A DNA stretch of 5,986 nt, from contig CAMMKL010000143.1 in NCBI GenBank assembly GCA_946497265.1, positions 1 to 5,986 of the forward strand, read 5' to 3'. The notes under the pieces were generated by a model. The model saw nothing but the letters and a program-made list of their open reading frames with translations. It made no database searches and was not told the origin of the DNA. Below, in pieces: positions 5,651 to 5,986 of the stretch (positions are counted from its first letter, which is position 1; each line of letters opens with the position of its first letter). Origin of the DNA: an uncultured Clostridia bacterium. GTDB taxonomy: Bacteria; Bacillota; Clostridia; Oscillospirales; Acutalibacteraceae. The position numbers and the translations under genes are program-made.

Positions 5651-5986
5651 CTAGCGGAAAAACAAAGGCAAAGGCTCCAAAAATGCGATGTCTTCCCGTT
5701 CGGCGGCATCCCCTTCGGCCAGCACGCAGGCGCGCCCCACAATGTTGCCGCCCGCTTTTTCCACCAGTTTTTCCAGTGCGATCAGGGATTCCCCCGTGCT
5801 GATCACGTCGTCCACGATCAGCACACGCTTGCCCTTGAGCTTTGGCACGTCGTCCTCCGCCAGATACAGATCCTGTACCTGGGAGGTGGTAATCGACTTT
5901 ACCTGTACGTGGAGCGGGTCGCCCATATACACCTTTACCCCTTTGCGCGCCACTACATAACGGCGGCATCCTTGCCTTGCCATCTC
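5651..5986 (-). CDS. Type I phosphoribosyltransferase, 5' part missing at window edge
   Basis: The last 111 codons of a gene that continues beyond the right edge. The frame is open to the edge, and the Met at 5983 is preceded in frame by Glu, probably inside the protein as in homologues. The diagnostic PRPP-binding motif VLIVDDVISTGES is complete, with two adjacent Asp followed by the phosphate-binding loop. Upstream, YVVARKG and VKSITT resemble the adenine phosphoribosyltransferase-like branch common in Clostridia, in which a purine base reacts with PRPP to give the nucleotide. The exact base cannot be told from this fragment. It lies 53 bases upstream of comEC on the same strand with no terminator between, so it is probably cotranscribed. 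The C-terminus ends at L-P-L-F-F-R next to a T5 run. Confidence 0.88.
   Translation of the reverse strand, partial: EMARQGCRRYVVARKGVKVYMGDPLHVQVKSITTSQVQDLYLAEDDVPKLKGKRVLIVDDVISTGESLIALEKLVEKAGGNIVGRACVLAEGDAAEREDIAFLEPLPLFFR

Overview
The window looks like a piece of a mid-GC Firmicutes chromosome, probably class Clostridia and perhaps Oscillospirales. This is inferred from the Clostridia-style protein sequences, a DUF4093-type RNase M5-like protein, and strong AGGAGG-type ribosome binding sites. Every supported gene lies on the minus strand, so the functional order runs from the right edge to the left.

Right and centre (about 1681-5986) is a compact housekeeping operon. It contains the 3' part of a type I phosphoribosyltransferase gene (cut by the window edge), comEC (DNA-uptake channel family), holA (delta subunit of the DNA polymerase III clamp loader), and an rnmV-like Toprim/DUF4093 gene. 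comEC and holA are 3 bases apart, and holA and the rnmV-like gene overlap by 4 bases, which points to cotranscription and translational coupling. The ComEC C-terminal region sits where the metallo-beta-lactamase domain normally lies, but it lacks the metal ligands.

At 1539-1684 there is a self-contained tRNA-Leu(GAG) unit. It has a full-consensus promoter (TTGACA, 17-base spacer, TATAAT) embedded in the end of the rnmV-like gene, a short leader, a class II tRNA with encoded CCA, and an intrinsic terminator.

At 238-1262, downstream of the tRNA, is a small more AT-rich cassette of three tightly packed genes: a DUF2442 protein, an Xre-type HTH protein, and a tail-anchored membrane protein with a HEPN-like R-N-x3-H motif. 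It ends in a second terminator. That terminator and the DNA beyond it (about 78-164) are a diverged direct copy of the tRNA-Leu 3' end and its downstream flank (about 1450-1542). The cassette is therefore bracketed by repeats that start at a tRNA 3' end, as expected for DNA inserted next to a tRNA. No integrase is present. The cassette is the best candidate here for an undescribed toxin-antitoxin or defence-like module.

The leftmost 125 bases hold no gene I can support.
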